Positions 1 to 6,464 of a stretch of DNA of 11,179 nt are shown in pieces (within the stretch, counting starts at the first letter, position 1; every line of letters starts with the position of its first letter). Source of the DNA: an uncultured Chloroflexota bacterium (GTDB lineage Bacteria > Chloroflexota > Limnocylindria > Limnocylindrales > CSP1-4). The DNA lies in contig CAIXZV010000127.1 in assembly GCA_903924005.1 (NCBI GenBank), forward strand, positions 1 through 11,179, read 5' to 3'. The position numbers were made by a program, and so were the translations under genes. The notes below the pieces were generated by a model, which was not told the origin of the DNA, made no database searches, and saw nothing but the letters and a program-made list of their open reading frames with translations.

Positions 1-22
1 CAGACGTGTGCTCTTCCGATCT
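1..22 (+). other. Illumina sequencing adapter remnant (not genomic)
   Basis: The first 22 bases match, from memory, the 3' end of the standard TruSeq read-2/index adapter, which ends in GCTCTTCCGATCT, in the orientation that reads into the insert. A full 22-base match to a synthetic oligonucleotide at the very edge is best explained by untrimmed adapter left in the assembly. The anti-sigma reading frame happens to stay open across the junction, so any gene call that runs into bases 1-22 should be cut at base 23. Confidence 0.95.
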
Positions 23-526
23 TCTCGGACCTGAGGGTGGCCACAGGACTTGGGCCGTGAGGCCATAGGTCCCGTAGGTCCAGAACTGCGCCGAGCCCGT
101 GCTCTTTGCGGGCAGGTACTCGGCACTCAACTGGCGGGAGTGTGACCCCGTCTCCACAGCGGAGCGGGCGTCGGACTGCGGCACCACGTGCCGGTAGAGC
201 CCGAAGGCGGGAAACAGCAGTACAGCGGCAATGGCCGTCGCGAGGACGGGCCCGGCCAACGTCACGCGGGGCACGCGCAGACGCGAGCGGCGCAGGACCA
301 CCGGGGCGGCGGCGGCGGCCGGCGGTGCCATGCGGTCCAGATCAAACGCAAGGCGGTGGAGCGCGATGATCGCGAGCGCAATGGACTGAAGTTCCGCCCG
401 GCAACCCGTGCATCGGTCAAGGTGGGCGAGCGCGGCCGGGGTGCCCCGTCCCTCCTCGCGGCGGTCCACAAACGCCACCAAGGCCGCGCGATGGCGATAA
501 CACGCAATGCGAGCCGGGAGCCTCAC
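23..526 (-). CDS. Membrane-bound zinc anti-sigma factor (ZAS type), 3' end missing
   Basis: This is a likely partner and inhibitor of the ECF sigma factor just upstream. The frame starts at a GTG (524-526) that overlaps the sigma TGA in a GTGA junction and stays open for 168 codons to the artificial left edge, so the C-terminus is unknown. Residues 35-42 read HLDRCTGC, an H-x3-C-x2-C match to the zinc-binding anti-sigma signature; Cys9 or His12 could supply the fourth ligand. An Ala/Pro-rich linker (about 67-75) and a basic stretch (RRSRLRVPR) precede one predicted membrane segment at about 88-110 (VTLAGPVLATAIAAVLLFPAFG). Residues 112-168 would then lie outside the membrane as a sensor region with no motif I recognise. 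Known of the family: the ZAS domain binds sigma in the cytoplasm and releases it on a signal. The signal here is unknown. The alternative frames in this stretch look like shadows. Confidence 0.85.
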
Positions 527-1152
527 GCGAGCGCCTCCGCGCCATCGACACGCTCGTCCGCAATTGGCGCCCAGACACCGCTGAAGCGGTGGTCATGCTC
601 GAGGGCAGTCCGCAGCAGCCGAAGCGCGTGGTGCACCCGTGACTTCACGGTGCCCAACTGGAGGCCGAGGGTATCGGCGACCTCCTGGAGCGACATCCGC
701 TGCAGGTAGTACAGGACGAGGACGCCCGAGTACTTGGGCGGCAGCGACGCGATGCCCTCTCGGACGATGCGGCCCAACTCCTCGCGCTCAGCCGTCTCGG
801 ACGGTCCGGCGGCCGGATCGCGGATGATCTCGTGGGCGTTGACGTCAAGCGGCGTGACGGCCGGTTTTCGCCGGCACAGGGCGACATAGCAGAGGTTGAG
901 CGCCACGCGGTGAAGCCACGGCATCGGCGACACATCAGGACGCAGCGTCGCCCGGTGCTGGTGGGCCCGGGTGAAGGTCTCCTGCAGGATCTCCTCAGCC
1001 AGCTGGCGATCGCCCGTCAGGCCGATGGCCACGCGGAAGACAGGTCCCCGATGGCGCGCGAAGAACGCCTCGAACGCATCGAGGTCATCCTGCTGCATCC
1101 GCCTGATCAGGTCCCCCTCGGCACCTGCCGCCAAGAGGTCCCCGTCCGGCAC
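523..1152 (-). CDS. ECF-family RNA polymerase sigma factor
   Basis: This is a 209-residue extracytoplasmic-function (sigma-70 group 4) factor that would direct RNA polymerase to a small stress or envelope regulon. Region 2 spans about residues 25-92, with LAEEILQETFTRAHQH (about 51-66) and the PWLHRVALNLCYVALCRRK segment (about 79-97). Region 4 spans about 130-182, with SLPPKYSGVLVLYYLQRMS and the helix-turn-helix LQEVADTLGLQLGTVKSRVH (about 155-174). No additional C-terminal domain is visible, as in classic short ECF sigmas. The start taken is a GTG without a well-placed Shine-Dalgarno. A strong GGAGGA (1174-1179) lies 22 nt upstream and would instead suit an ATC codon at 1165-1167, five codons earlier. 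It follows gcvPB on the same strand and overlaps its anti-sigma gene by 4 nt, which implies translational coupling and a co-evolved pair. Confidence 0.93.
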   Translation of the reverse strand: MPDGDLLAAGAEGDLIRRMQQDDLDAFEAFFARHRGPVFRVAIGLTGDRQLAEEILQETFTRAHQHRATLRPDVSPMPWLHRVALNLCYVALCRRKPAVTPLDVNAHEIIRDPAAGPSETAEREELGRIVREGIASLPPKYSGVLVLYYLQRMSLQEVADTLGLQLGTVKSRVHHALRLLRTALEHDHRFSGVWAPIADERVDGAEALA

Positions 1153-1210
1153 TTCCGGATCGTTGATCGATCGTCCTCCCCGTCCGGCCGAAGCCGCCTC
1201 CCTTATCTCC

Positions 1211-1239
1211 CTATACGCCTCGGTGGAGCGAAAGGTTCA
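1211..1239 (-). promoter_or_regulatory. Putative ECF-type promoter of the sigma/anti-sigma operon
   Basis: On the minus strand TGAACCTTT (1231-1239) is followed, after 16 nt from the end of TGAACC, by CGTATAG (1211-1217). A GAAC-type -35 paired with a CGT-type -10 at this spacing is the usual form of promoters read by ECF sigmas, and such genes often control themselves. It sits about 60 bp before the sigma GTG, between gcvPB and the sigma gene. The pattern match is visible; autoregulation is inferred. Confidence 0.55.
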
Positions 1240-1245
1240 GTTCTT

Positions 1246-1257
1246 CTGACGCGTCAG
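1246..1257. repeat. Perfect 12-bp palindrome at the gcvPB/sigma junction
   Basis: CTGACGCGTCAG is a perfect inverted repeat with no spacer. It covers the last codons and stop of gcvPB (TGA at 1254-1256) and ends 6 bp upstream of the putative ECF -35 element. Position and symmetry would suit a dimeric regulator's operator for the sigma promoter, but a chance palindrome in GC-rich DNA cannot be excluded, especially as part of it is coding. Confidence 0.35.
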
Positions 1258-2753
1258 TCCGGACATGGGGTCTGAGCCCCCGTCATCCCCCGCCATCGCA
1301 GGTTTGGCTGTCGCGCGGCGGTTGCCTCGTCAAGCCGCCGCACCGGCGCCACATGGGGTGCCGCCGTGACAAGCTCGGGGTCCGTCTCGGCCTCGTGAAA
1401 GATCTCAATCAGCGCGTCGGCAAACGCGTCAAGCGTCTCAATCGACTCGGTCTCGGTGGGCTCAATCAGCATCCCCTCCTCCACCGTGTGGGGGAAGTAG
1501 ATCGTCGGCGGGTGGTATCCCTTGTCGATGAGCCGCTTCGCGATATCCAGGGTCCGCACGCCGGTGCGCCGCTTGAGATCTGCTGCAGACGCGACAAACT
1601 CGTGCATGCAGGCCCGTTCAAACGGGACCTCGTACACGGGAGCCAGCCGCGCCTTGAGGTAGTTGGCCGCAAGGACCGCGTCGTCAGACACCTCGCACAG
1701 CCCGGCCGCACCGTGAGCGCGCAGGTACGCGTAGGCCCGAACGAGCACGCCCGTGCTACCGAAGAAGCTGCGGACACGACCGATGGACGACGGGCGCTCC
1801 CCCTCCCGCTCAAGGCGGAAGCTGCCGTCATCCTCGCGGACCACGCGCGGGCTGGGCAGGAACGGCACGAGGTTCGGGCGCACGCCAACGGGGCCGGAGC
1901 CCGGACCGCCGCCGCCGTGTGGGGTGCTGAACGTCTTGTGCGTGTTGAAGTGCATGACATCGAAGCCGGCGGCGCCCGGGCGGAACCGGCCGAGGATCGC
2001 GTTGAGGTTTGCGCCGTCCATGTAGGCCAGGGCGCCCGCCGCGTGCGTGGCTTCCAGCAGCTCGCCGATGCGGGCCTCAAACAGGCCAACCGTGGACGGG
2101 TTGGTGATCATGATCGCCGCGGTCTTGGGGCCAAGTGCGGCCGTGAAGGCCGCAAGGTCCACGCCGCCATCGGGTGCGGACGGGATGGTGATCGTCTTGA
2201 AGCCGGCCATGGACGCCGTGGCCGGGTTGGTGCCGTGGCTTGAGTCCGGGACCAGCACCTCGGTCCGCTCCACGTCGCCCCGTGAGCGGTGGTAGGCGCG
2301 GATCATCAGGATCCCCGTGAGTTCGCCGTGGGCGCCTGCCGCAGGCTGCAGCGTGACGGCGTCCATGCCGCTGACTTCAGCCAGAATCGCCTCAAGCTCA
2401 TGGAGCATGGCGAGCGTGCCCTGGGCCGTCTCGTCGGGCGCCATCGGATGAAGGCCCGCAAACCCGGGCAGACGCGCCGCCCACTCGTTGAGCTTGGGGT
2501 TGAACTTCATGGTGCAGGACCCGAGCGGATAGAACCCCGAGTCCACCGAGTAGTTCAGCGCAGACAGGTTGACGTAGTGGCGCACCACCTCGGGCTCAGA
2601 GAGCTCGGGCAGCGCCGGCGCCTCAGCGCGGCGGGCCGCGGCCGGGATCCGGTCCAGGGCGTTGGCCGGCGGATGCGGGATCTTGCCGCCGCCTCGGCCG
2701 GGCCGCGACAGCTCAAAGATCGTTGGCTGGAGCCGCTCGCCCACGACGCTCAT
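1254..2753 (-). CDS. gcvPB: Glycine dehydrogenase (decarboxylating) subunit 2, P-protein beta chain
   Basis: This is the C-terminal half of a split P protein. With GcvPA it decarboxylates glycine using pyridoxal phosphate and passes the aminomethyl group to lipoyl-GcvH. The 499-residue length is normal for the family. Conserved signs include YPLGSCTMKFNPK (75-87), the DSSHGTNPA loop (170-178), MDGANLNA (245-252) and NTHKTFSTPHGGGGPG, where Lys273 is the expected PLP Schiff-base lysine. The frame is open 27 codons further upstream, but the ATG at 2751-2753 is preferred. It overlaps the gcvPA stop as ATGA, has GGAGG six bases ahead, and begins with a family-like N-terminus (SVVGERLQPTIFELSRPGR). 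It is the last gcv gene; the sigma factor gene follows on the same strand after about 100 nt with no terminator seen between them. Confidence 0.97.
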   Translation of the reverse strand: MSVVGERLQPTIFELSRPGRGGGKIPHPPANALDRIPAAARRAEAPALPELSEPEVVRHYVNLSALNYSVDSGFYPLGSCTMKFNPKLNEWAARLPGFAGLHPMAPDETAQGTLAMLHELEAILAEVSGMDAVTLQPAAGAHGELTGILMIRAYHRSRGDVERTEVLVPDSSHGTNPATASMAGFKTITIPSAPDGGVDLAAFTAALGPKTAAIMITNPSTVGLFEARIGELLEATHAAGALAYMDGANLNAILGRFRPGAAGFDVMHFNTHKTFSTPHGGGGPGSGPVGVRPNLVPFLPSPRVVREDDGSFRLEREGERPSSIGRVRSFFGSTGVLVRAYAYLRAHGAAGLCEVSDDAVLAANYLKARLAPVYEVPFERACMHEFVASAADLKRRTGVRTLDIAKRLIDKGYHPPTIYFPHTVEEGMLIEPTETESIETLDAFADALIEIFHEAETDPELVTAAPHVAPVRRLDEATAARQPNLRWRGMTGAQTPCPD

Positions 2754-4123
2754 GCAGCACCTCCCGCGAGCTCGGCCGCAAGGGCAGTCGCGAATGTCGT
2801 GATGTCCGCGTGCGTCGTCACTTCTGTGGCGCACACGAGGAGGGCATCGGCAACCGCTGGCTCATCGGGCAGCAGGTCCGCCGCCGGGATGCCCGCCAGC
2901 ACGCCGCGCGCCAGCAGCCGTTTGAAGACCGCCCTGGCATTTGGGACATGCACCGCAAACTCGTTGAGGTAGGCGCCGGCGTGGAGGCGTGGTGCCCCCG
3001 CGGCCGCGAGGGCCGCCTCAAGCTCGGCCGCGCGGGACGCGCCCATCGCCGCCACATCGCGGAGACCGTGCGGGCCAACGGTGGAGATGTAGATGGACGC
3101 AGCCAGCGCAAGCAGCGCCTGATTGGTGCAGATGTTGCTCGCCGCGCGCTCTCGGCGGATGTCCTGCTCGCGCGCACGCATCGTCATGACAAACGCCCGC
3201 TTGCCTTCCAGGTCCTTCGTGAGACCCACAAGCCGGCCCGGGATTTGGCGGATCAGCGCGTCGCTGCAGGCCACGATGCCGAGATACGGGCCGCCGTACT
3301 GCAGCGGGATGCCGAGGGACTGGCCCTCGCCCGCCGCGATGTCGGCGCCGTAGTCGCCTGGAGGCGCCAGAACGGCGAGGGAGACTGGCTCGATGACGCT
3401 GACAAACAGCGCCCCTGCGTCATGCGCCAGACGGCCGATCTGCGGCATGTCCTCCAGCAGCCCAAGGATGTTGGGCTGAGCGGCCACAACGCCCGCAACC
3501 GGGTGTTCGGCGTCGGCCAAGAGGAGGGCAAGCGCCGCAAGGTCCGTGGTGCCCGCAAGCGGCCCGCTTGCAACCAGCGGCACTTCGTCAACGCCCAGCC
3601 CCGCGCCCTCGGCGTAGGTCTCAAGCGTCTGGCGGTAGTGCGGGTGGACACCGCGACCCACGAGGATCCGGTCCCGCCCCGTGGCGCGACACGTCATGAG
3701 CGCTGCTTCAGCGGTGGCGGCGCCGCCGTCGTAGTGCGACGCGGACACGACGTCCATGCGCGTCAGCTCCGCGAGCAGGCTCTGGTACTCGTAGATGCTC
3801 TGCAGGGTGCCCTGGGACACCTCGGGCTGGTACGGCGTGTAGGCCGTGTACCACTCACCGCGGAGCAGCATCTGGTCCACCACCGCGGGCGTCCAGTGGC
3901 GGTAGGCGCCTGCACCCAGGAAGCTCACAAGATCCGTGCGGTTTCTGGCGGCCAGCGCCTGGAGGCGGGCCGAGAGCTCCAACTCCGGCTCCGGCGGGTC
4001 CAGTTTGAGCGGGCCTGAGCGGAGCGCCTCTGGGATGTCGTCGAAGAGCCGGTCTACCGAGTCAACGCCGATGGTCTGGAGCATCCGCGACCGGTCATCG
4101 GCCGCGTGCGGGCCGTACGGCAT
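2750..4123 (-). CDS. gcvPA: Glycine dehydrogenase (decarboxylating) subunit 1, P-protein alpha chain
   Basis: This is the N-terminal half of the split glycine decarboxylase, which pairs with GcvPB to form the PLP-dependent P protein. It is 457 residues, the usual size. The start PYGPHAADDRSRMLQTIGV resembles the family's opening and supports the first ATG. It also carries FLGAGAYRHWTPAVVDQM (about 68-85), WYTAYTPYQPEVSQGTLQ (91-108), and YDGGAATAEA (131-140), the last aligned with the family's YDG-A-TA-AEA segment. A conserved CTNQALLALAASIYIS motif lies in the last third. No PLP lysine is expected in this chain. The ATG lies 3 nt after the gcvH stop, with GAGGG (4131-4135) seven bases upstream inside gcvH. 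The TGA overlaps the gcvPB ATG, so equal production of the two halves is likely. Confidence 0.97.
   Translation of the reverse strand: MPYGPHAADDRSRMLQTIGVDSVDRLFDDIPEALRSGPLKLDPPEPELELSARLQALAARNRTDLVSFLGAGAYRHWTPAVVDQMLLRGEWYTAYTPYQPEVSQGTLQSIYEYQSLLAELTRMDVVSASHYDGGAATAEAALMTCRATGRDRILVGRGVHPHYRQTLETYAEGAGLGVDEVPLVASGPLAGTTDLAALALLLADAEHPVAGVVAAQPNILGLLEDMPQIGRLAHDAGALFVSVIEPVSLAVLAPPGDYGADIAAGEGQSLGIPLQYGGPYLGIVACSDALIRQIPGRLVGLTKDLEGKRAFVMTMRAREQDIRRERAASNICTNQALLALAASIYISTVGPHGLRDVAAMGASRAAELEAALAAAGAPRLHAGAYLNEFAVHVPNARAVFKRLLARGVLAGIPAADLLPDEPAVADALLVCATEVTTHADITTFATALAAELAGGAA
2758..2765 (-). promoter_or_regulatory. Ribosome binding site for gcvPB
   Basis: GGGAGGTG on the minus strand, with GGAGG (2760-2764) six bases before the ATG at 2753. 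It lies inside the end of gcvPA and decides the gcvPB start against the longer upstream reading frame. Confidence 0.75.
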
Positions 4124-4126
4124 TCG

Positions 4127-4507
4127 TCAGCCCTCGGCGACAACCTGCTCGTACGCAGCGGCGTCGAGCAGCGCACTGATCTCCGCGGCGTCGGATGGCC
4201 GCAGGCGGAGCATCCAGCCTGCACCGTACGGGTCGCTGTTGACCAGTTCCGGACTGGCGGTCAGCGCGTCGTTTGCGCCAACAACCTCGCCGCCGATGGG
4301 GGCAAAGAGGTCGCTCACGGCCTTGACGCTCTCGACAACGCCAAACGTGACGTGCGCCTTGAGCGCCTTGCCCACTGCGGGCAGCTCGACAAACACGACG
4401 TCGCCCAGCTGGTCAGCCGCGAACTGCGTGATCCCGACGACAACCTCGTCGCCTTCAACTCGAACCCACTCGTGATCGCTGGTGTAGCGCAGATCGCCGG
4501 GGACCAT
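4127..4507 (-). CDS. gcvH: Glycine cleavage system H protein (lipoyl carrier)
   Basis: This 126-residue swinging-arm carrier shuttles the aminomethyl intermediate from the P protein to the T protein and is reoxidised by the L protein. The opening [20 protein letters not shown] and the lipoylation motif [16 protein letters not shown] are classic; Lys62 is the expected lipoyl-lysine. The C-terminal [17 protein letters not shown] block is also typical. The ATG at 4505-4507 has AAGGAG (4516-4521) eight bases upstream. An 81-nt gap separates it from gcvT, the longest spacer within the gcv group, while gcvPA follows after only 3 nt. Lipoyl attachment needs LipB/LipA or LplA, none of which is in this window. 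Confidence 0.97.
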   Translation of the reverse strand: MVPGDLRYTSDHEWVRVEGDEVVVGITQFAADQLGDVVFVELPAVGKALKAHVTFGVVESVKAVSDLFAPIGGEVVGANDALTASPELVNSDPYGAGWMLRLRPSDAAEISALLDAAAYEQVVAEG

Positions 4508-4515
4508 CAGGCTGG

Positions 4516-4521
4516 CTCCTT
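4516..4521 (-). promoter_or_regulatory. Ribosome binding site for gcvH
   Basis: AAGGAG on the minus strand, eight bases before the gcvH ATG. It lies in the gcvT-gcvH spacer, so gcvH can be translated independently of gcvT. Confidence 0.7.
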
Positions 4522-4536
4522 CGTGCTGGCGGGGCG

Positions 4537-4553
4537 CCGGCCAGGACGGCCGG
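4537..4553 (-). other. Small hairpin in the gcvT-gcvH spacer
   Basis: CCGGCC-aggac-GGCCGG forms a 6-bp perfect stem with a 5-nt loop in the 81-nt gap between gcvT and gcvH. No T-run follows on the minus strand, so it is unlikely to be an intrinsic terminator. It could mark an RNA-processing or stability point that sets the T:H ratio, or be a chance result of high GC. Confidence 0.3.
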
Positions 4554-4588
4554 ACACGCGTCGTAGGGCTGTGGTTGGCGACCGGCGC

Positions 4589-5704
4589 TCAGGCGGGCCG
4601 CTTGTAGAACGGCAGCGGCACAACCTCGGCAGCAACCGGGGCACCGCGGATCTCAACTGCAACCATCGTACCGGGATCGGCCTGCGCCGTTGGGACGTAC
4701 GCCATCGCGATGGCCTGTCCAAGCGTGGGCGACTGCGTGCCCGAGGTGACGATGCCGGCAGGAGCTCCGTCCACAAGGATTGGGTATCCGTGGCGGGCGA
4801 TGCCTCGCTCGCGCAGCATTAGGCCGACGAGCCGGCGCGAGACGCCGTCACGGCTCACCTTCTCCAGAGCCGCCCGGCCGACGAAGGGTCCGGGCTTGCC
4901 TAGCTTCACCACGCGACCGAGGCTGGCCTCATACGGGTTGGTGTCGAGGCCAAGCTCGTTGCCGTAGAGCGGCATCCCGGCCTCAAGCCGCAGGGTGTCG
5001 CGGGCGCCGAGGCCAACCGGCACCAGGCCGTCAGCGCGGCCAGCCGCCAACATCGCGTCCCACAGCACACCGGTCTTGTCCACGTCCACGAAGACCTCGT
5101 AGCCGTCTTCGCCCGTGTATCCCGTGCGGGCGATCAGCGCGGGCAGCCCGGCAACCACACCTTCGGCGATGCCGTAGTACTTGATGGCGCCCAGGTCCAC
5201 GCTCGCGAGCGGCTGCAGCATCGCGCCCGACTTCGGGCCTTGGATGGCGACGAGGCCTGTGGCGAGCGAGCGGTCGTCCAGCACCGCTTGGAACCCGGCG
5301 ATCCGCGCGGCGAGCGCATCAGAGACAACGCGGGCGTTGGAGGCGTTGGCGACCACCATGAACCGCGTCTCGCCAAGCCGGTAGACGATGAGGTCGTCGA
5401 TGATCCCGCCGTCCTCGTTGCAGATCTGCGCGTACTGCGCCCGGCCGACAGCCAAGGCGGGCGGATCGGTGATCAGCGCGGCGGCAAGCGCGGCGCCAGC
5501 GTCCGGCCCCTCAATCACGAGTTCGCCCATGTGCGACAAGTCAAACAGCCCGGCCGCGGATCGGACCGCGCGGTGCTCGTCGATGATCCCGCCGTACTGG
5601 ATGGGCATCAGCCAGCCCGCGAACTCCACGATCTTGGCGCCAAGCGCCTCATGGCGATCAAGGATCGGCGAGGGCTGCGACATGGGGGCGGGTGTGTCGG
5701 TCAT
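4589..5704 (-). CDS. gcvT: Glycine cleavage system T protein (aminomethyltransferase)
   Basis: This tetrahydrofolate-dependent enzyme releases ammonia from aminomethyl-lipoyl-GcvH and forms 5,10-methylene-THF. At 371 residues it matches the family. Visible motifs are HEALGAKIVEFAGWLMPIQY (18-37), FDLSHMGE (54-61), GGIIDDLIVY (99-108), which contains the conserved catalytic-site aspartate, ARTGYTGEDGYEV (192-204), RDTLRLEAGMPLYGNEL (235-251) and SGTQSPTLGQAIAMAYV near the C-terminus. The ATG at 5702-5704 overlaps the Nudix stop as ATGA; a weak GGAG lies 11 bases upstream. A second in-frame ATG at codon 8 has no better ribosome site, so the first is kept. It opens the gcv genes proper and is coupled to the Nudix gene. 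Confidence 0.97.
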   Translation of the reverse strand: MTDTPAPMSQPSPILDRHEALGAKIVEFAGWLMPIQYGGIIDEHRAVRSAAGLFDLSHMGELVIEGPDAGAALAAALITDPPALAVGRAQYAQICNEDGGIIDDLIVYRLGETRFMVVANASNARVVSDALAARIAGFQAVLDDRSLATGLVAIQGPKSGAMLQPLASVDLGAIKYYGIAEGVVAGLPALIARTGYTGEDGYEVFVDVDKTGVLWDAMLAAGRADGLVPVGLGARDTLRLEAGMPLYGNELGLDTNPYEASLGRVVKLGKPGPFVGRAALEKVSRDGVSRRLVGLMLRERGIARHGYPILVDGAPAGIVTSGTQSPTLGQAIAMAYVPTAQADPGTMVAVEIRGAPVAAEVVPLPFYKRPA

Positions 5705-6147
5705 GGCTTAGGGGTCTCCAGGCTGGCGGCCGTGCGGGCGACAAGCGCACGCTCGGTCTCAAAGGTGAGCAGGTCGGGAGTTGCGGCGATGTCCACCCAG
5801 CGGACCTCGTCAAACTCGTGGTCGTGACGGGTCAGATCGCCCCCGGTCGCCCGCATCACGAAGTAGTGCACGGTCTTGTGGATCCGTGTGGCCTTCTGGA
5901 CAAAGCTGTACTGGATGGAGCCGGCGGGCCCGATGATCTCAACCTCAAGCCCCGTCTCCTCGGTGACCTCGCGCAGCGCGGTCTCCTCCGTGGTCTCGCC
6001 GGGGTGCGGCGTGCCTTTGGGCAAGGTCCAGGTGACGCCATCGCGGTCGCGGCGCCGACGGCCCGCAACGAGTTGTGGCAAGCCGTCCGCGTAGCGGATG
6101 ACAAGGCCACCAGCGGAGGTGGCGGTCCCCTGCCTCAGGCGCGCCAC
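5701..6147 (-). CDS. Nudix-family nucleotide/diphosphate hydrolase
   Basis: This 148-residue protein carries an exact Nudix box (G-x5-E-x7-R-E-U-x-E-E-x-G-U) at residues 45-67, from GTPHPGE through LREVTEETGL. The box binds divalent metal and cleaves a nucleoside diphosphate linked to another group. SAGGLVIRYADGLPQLVAGR before the box and WTLPKG at its edge fit the fold. Family members include MutT/8-oxo-dGTP, ADP-ribose and Ap4A hydrolases; the sequence alone does not choose between them. The GTG start (6145-6147) has no good Shine-Dalgarno, and the frame stays open to a stop at 6244-6246 without an ATG, so the start is the weak point. Its TGA overlaps the gcvT ATG, so it is probably co-translated with the glycine cleavage genes. 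No mechanistic link to glycine metabolism is evident. Confidence 0.9.
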   Translation of the reverse strand: MARLRQGTATSAGGLVIRYADGLPQLVAGRRRRDRDGVTWTLPKGTPHPGETTEETALREVTEETGLEVEIIGPAGSIQYSFVQKATRIHKTVHYFVMRATGGDLTRHDHEFDEVRWVDIAATPDLLTFETERALVARTAASLETPKP

Positions 6148-6464
6148 GCCGGGGCGGCGGAGGTCCGTCGCGGCCCGGCGGCACTGCCGGCCCCCGTCCA
6201 GGACACAGGTGAGGAGGCCCGCACGGCAGCGCCGGCCGCGGGCTCAATCACCGGGGAGCGCCAGGGGGCGCGAAGTGCGGCAAGCGGTGCCTGCCCACGC
6301 CCGAAGAGCTCGGTTTGGCGTGTGGGCGCAGTGACGAATCCGAAGCCCGGGTGCAGGCCAAGACGCCGCTGACGGGCGCGGGCTGCGGGGTGCGTGTACC
6401 GGGCCGGCCACGCTGAGAACCGGACGACGGTGCTTCGGTGCATAGCCGCATCGTACCCCCTCAC
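6135..6464 (-). CDS. Doubtful small ORF between DUF2520 gene and Nudix gene
   Basis: The 313-nt stretch 6148-6460 has no recognisable gene. The best candidate is a 109-codon frame whose GTG overlaps the DUF2520 stop as GTGA (6461-6464) and whose end overlaps the Nudix start by 13 nt. Roughly 79 percent of its codons by my count end in G or C. A second possible start is an ATG at codon 8 (6441-6443). The product is basic and rich in Ala, Pro and Arg, with no motif, signal peptide or membrane segment I can name. The two tight junctions favour a real coupled gene; the composition favours a chance frame in GC-rich DNA. Other frames here are equally anonymous. It may also be a degraded gene or a spacer with its own promoter for nudix-gcv. 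Confidence 0.3.
   Translation of the reverse strand: MRGYDAAMHRSTVVRFSAWPARYTHPAARARQRRLGLHPGFGFVTAPTRQTELFGRGQAPLAALRAPWRSPVIEPAAGAAVRASSPVSWTGAGSAAGPRRTSAAPAWRA

Noticed and set aside
188..709. Plus-strand 173-codon frame and minus-strand 262-507 frame near the left edge
   Set aside because: Both overlap the anti-sigma/sigma frames, which have diagnostic motifs, and their translations are low-complexity Arg/Ala/Pro sequence.
2754..2834. Longer gcvPB start 27 codons upstream
   Set aside because: The extension lies inside gcvPA, has no ribosome site and is unlike family N-termini. The ATG at 2753 has GGAGG at ideal spacing and an ATGA junction.
2723..4018. 431-codon plus-strand frame opposite gcvPA
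   Set aside because: It is the antisense shadow of a clearly conserved P-protein subunit; it is Arg/His-rich and has no recognisable motif or ribosome site.
6288..6358. tRNA-like fold suggested by GCCTGC...GCAGGC ends about 70 nt apart
   Set aside because: There is no T-arm GGTTCGAATCC-like sequence, no clear D-arm or anticodon stem, and no 3' CCA context on either strand.
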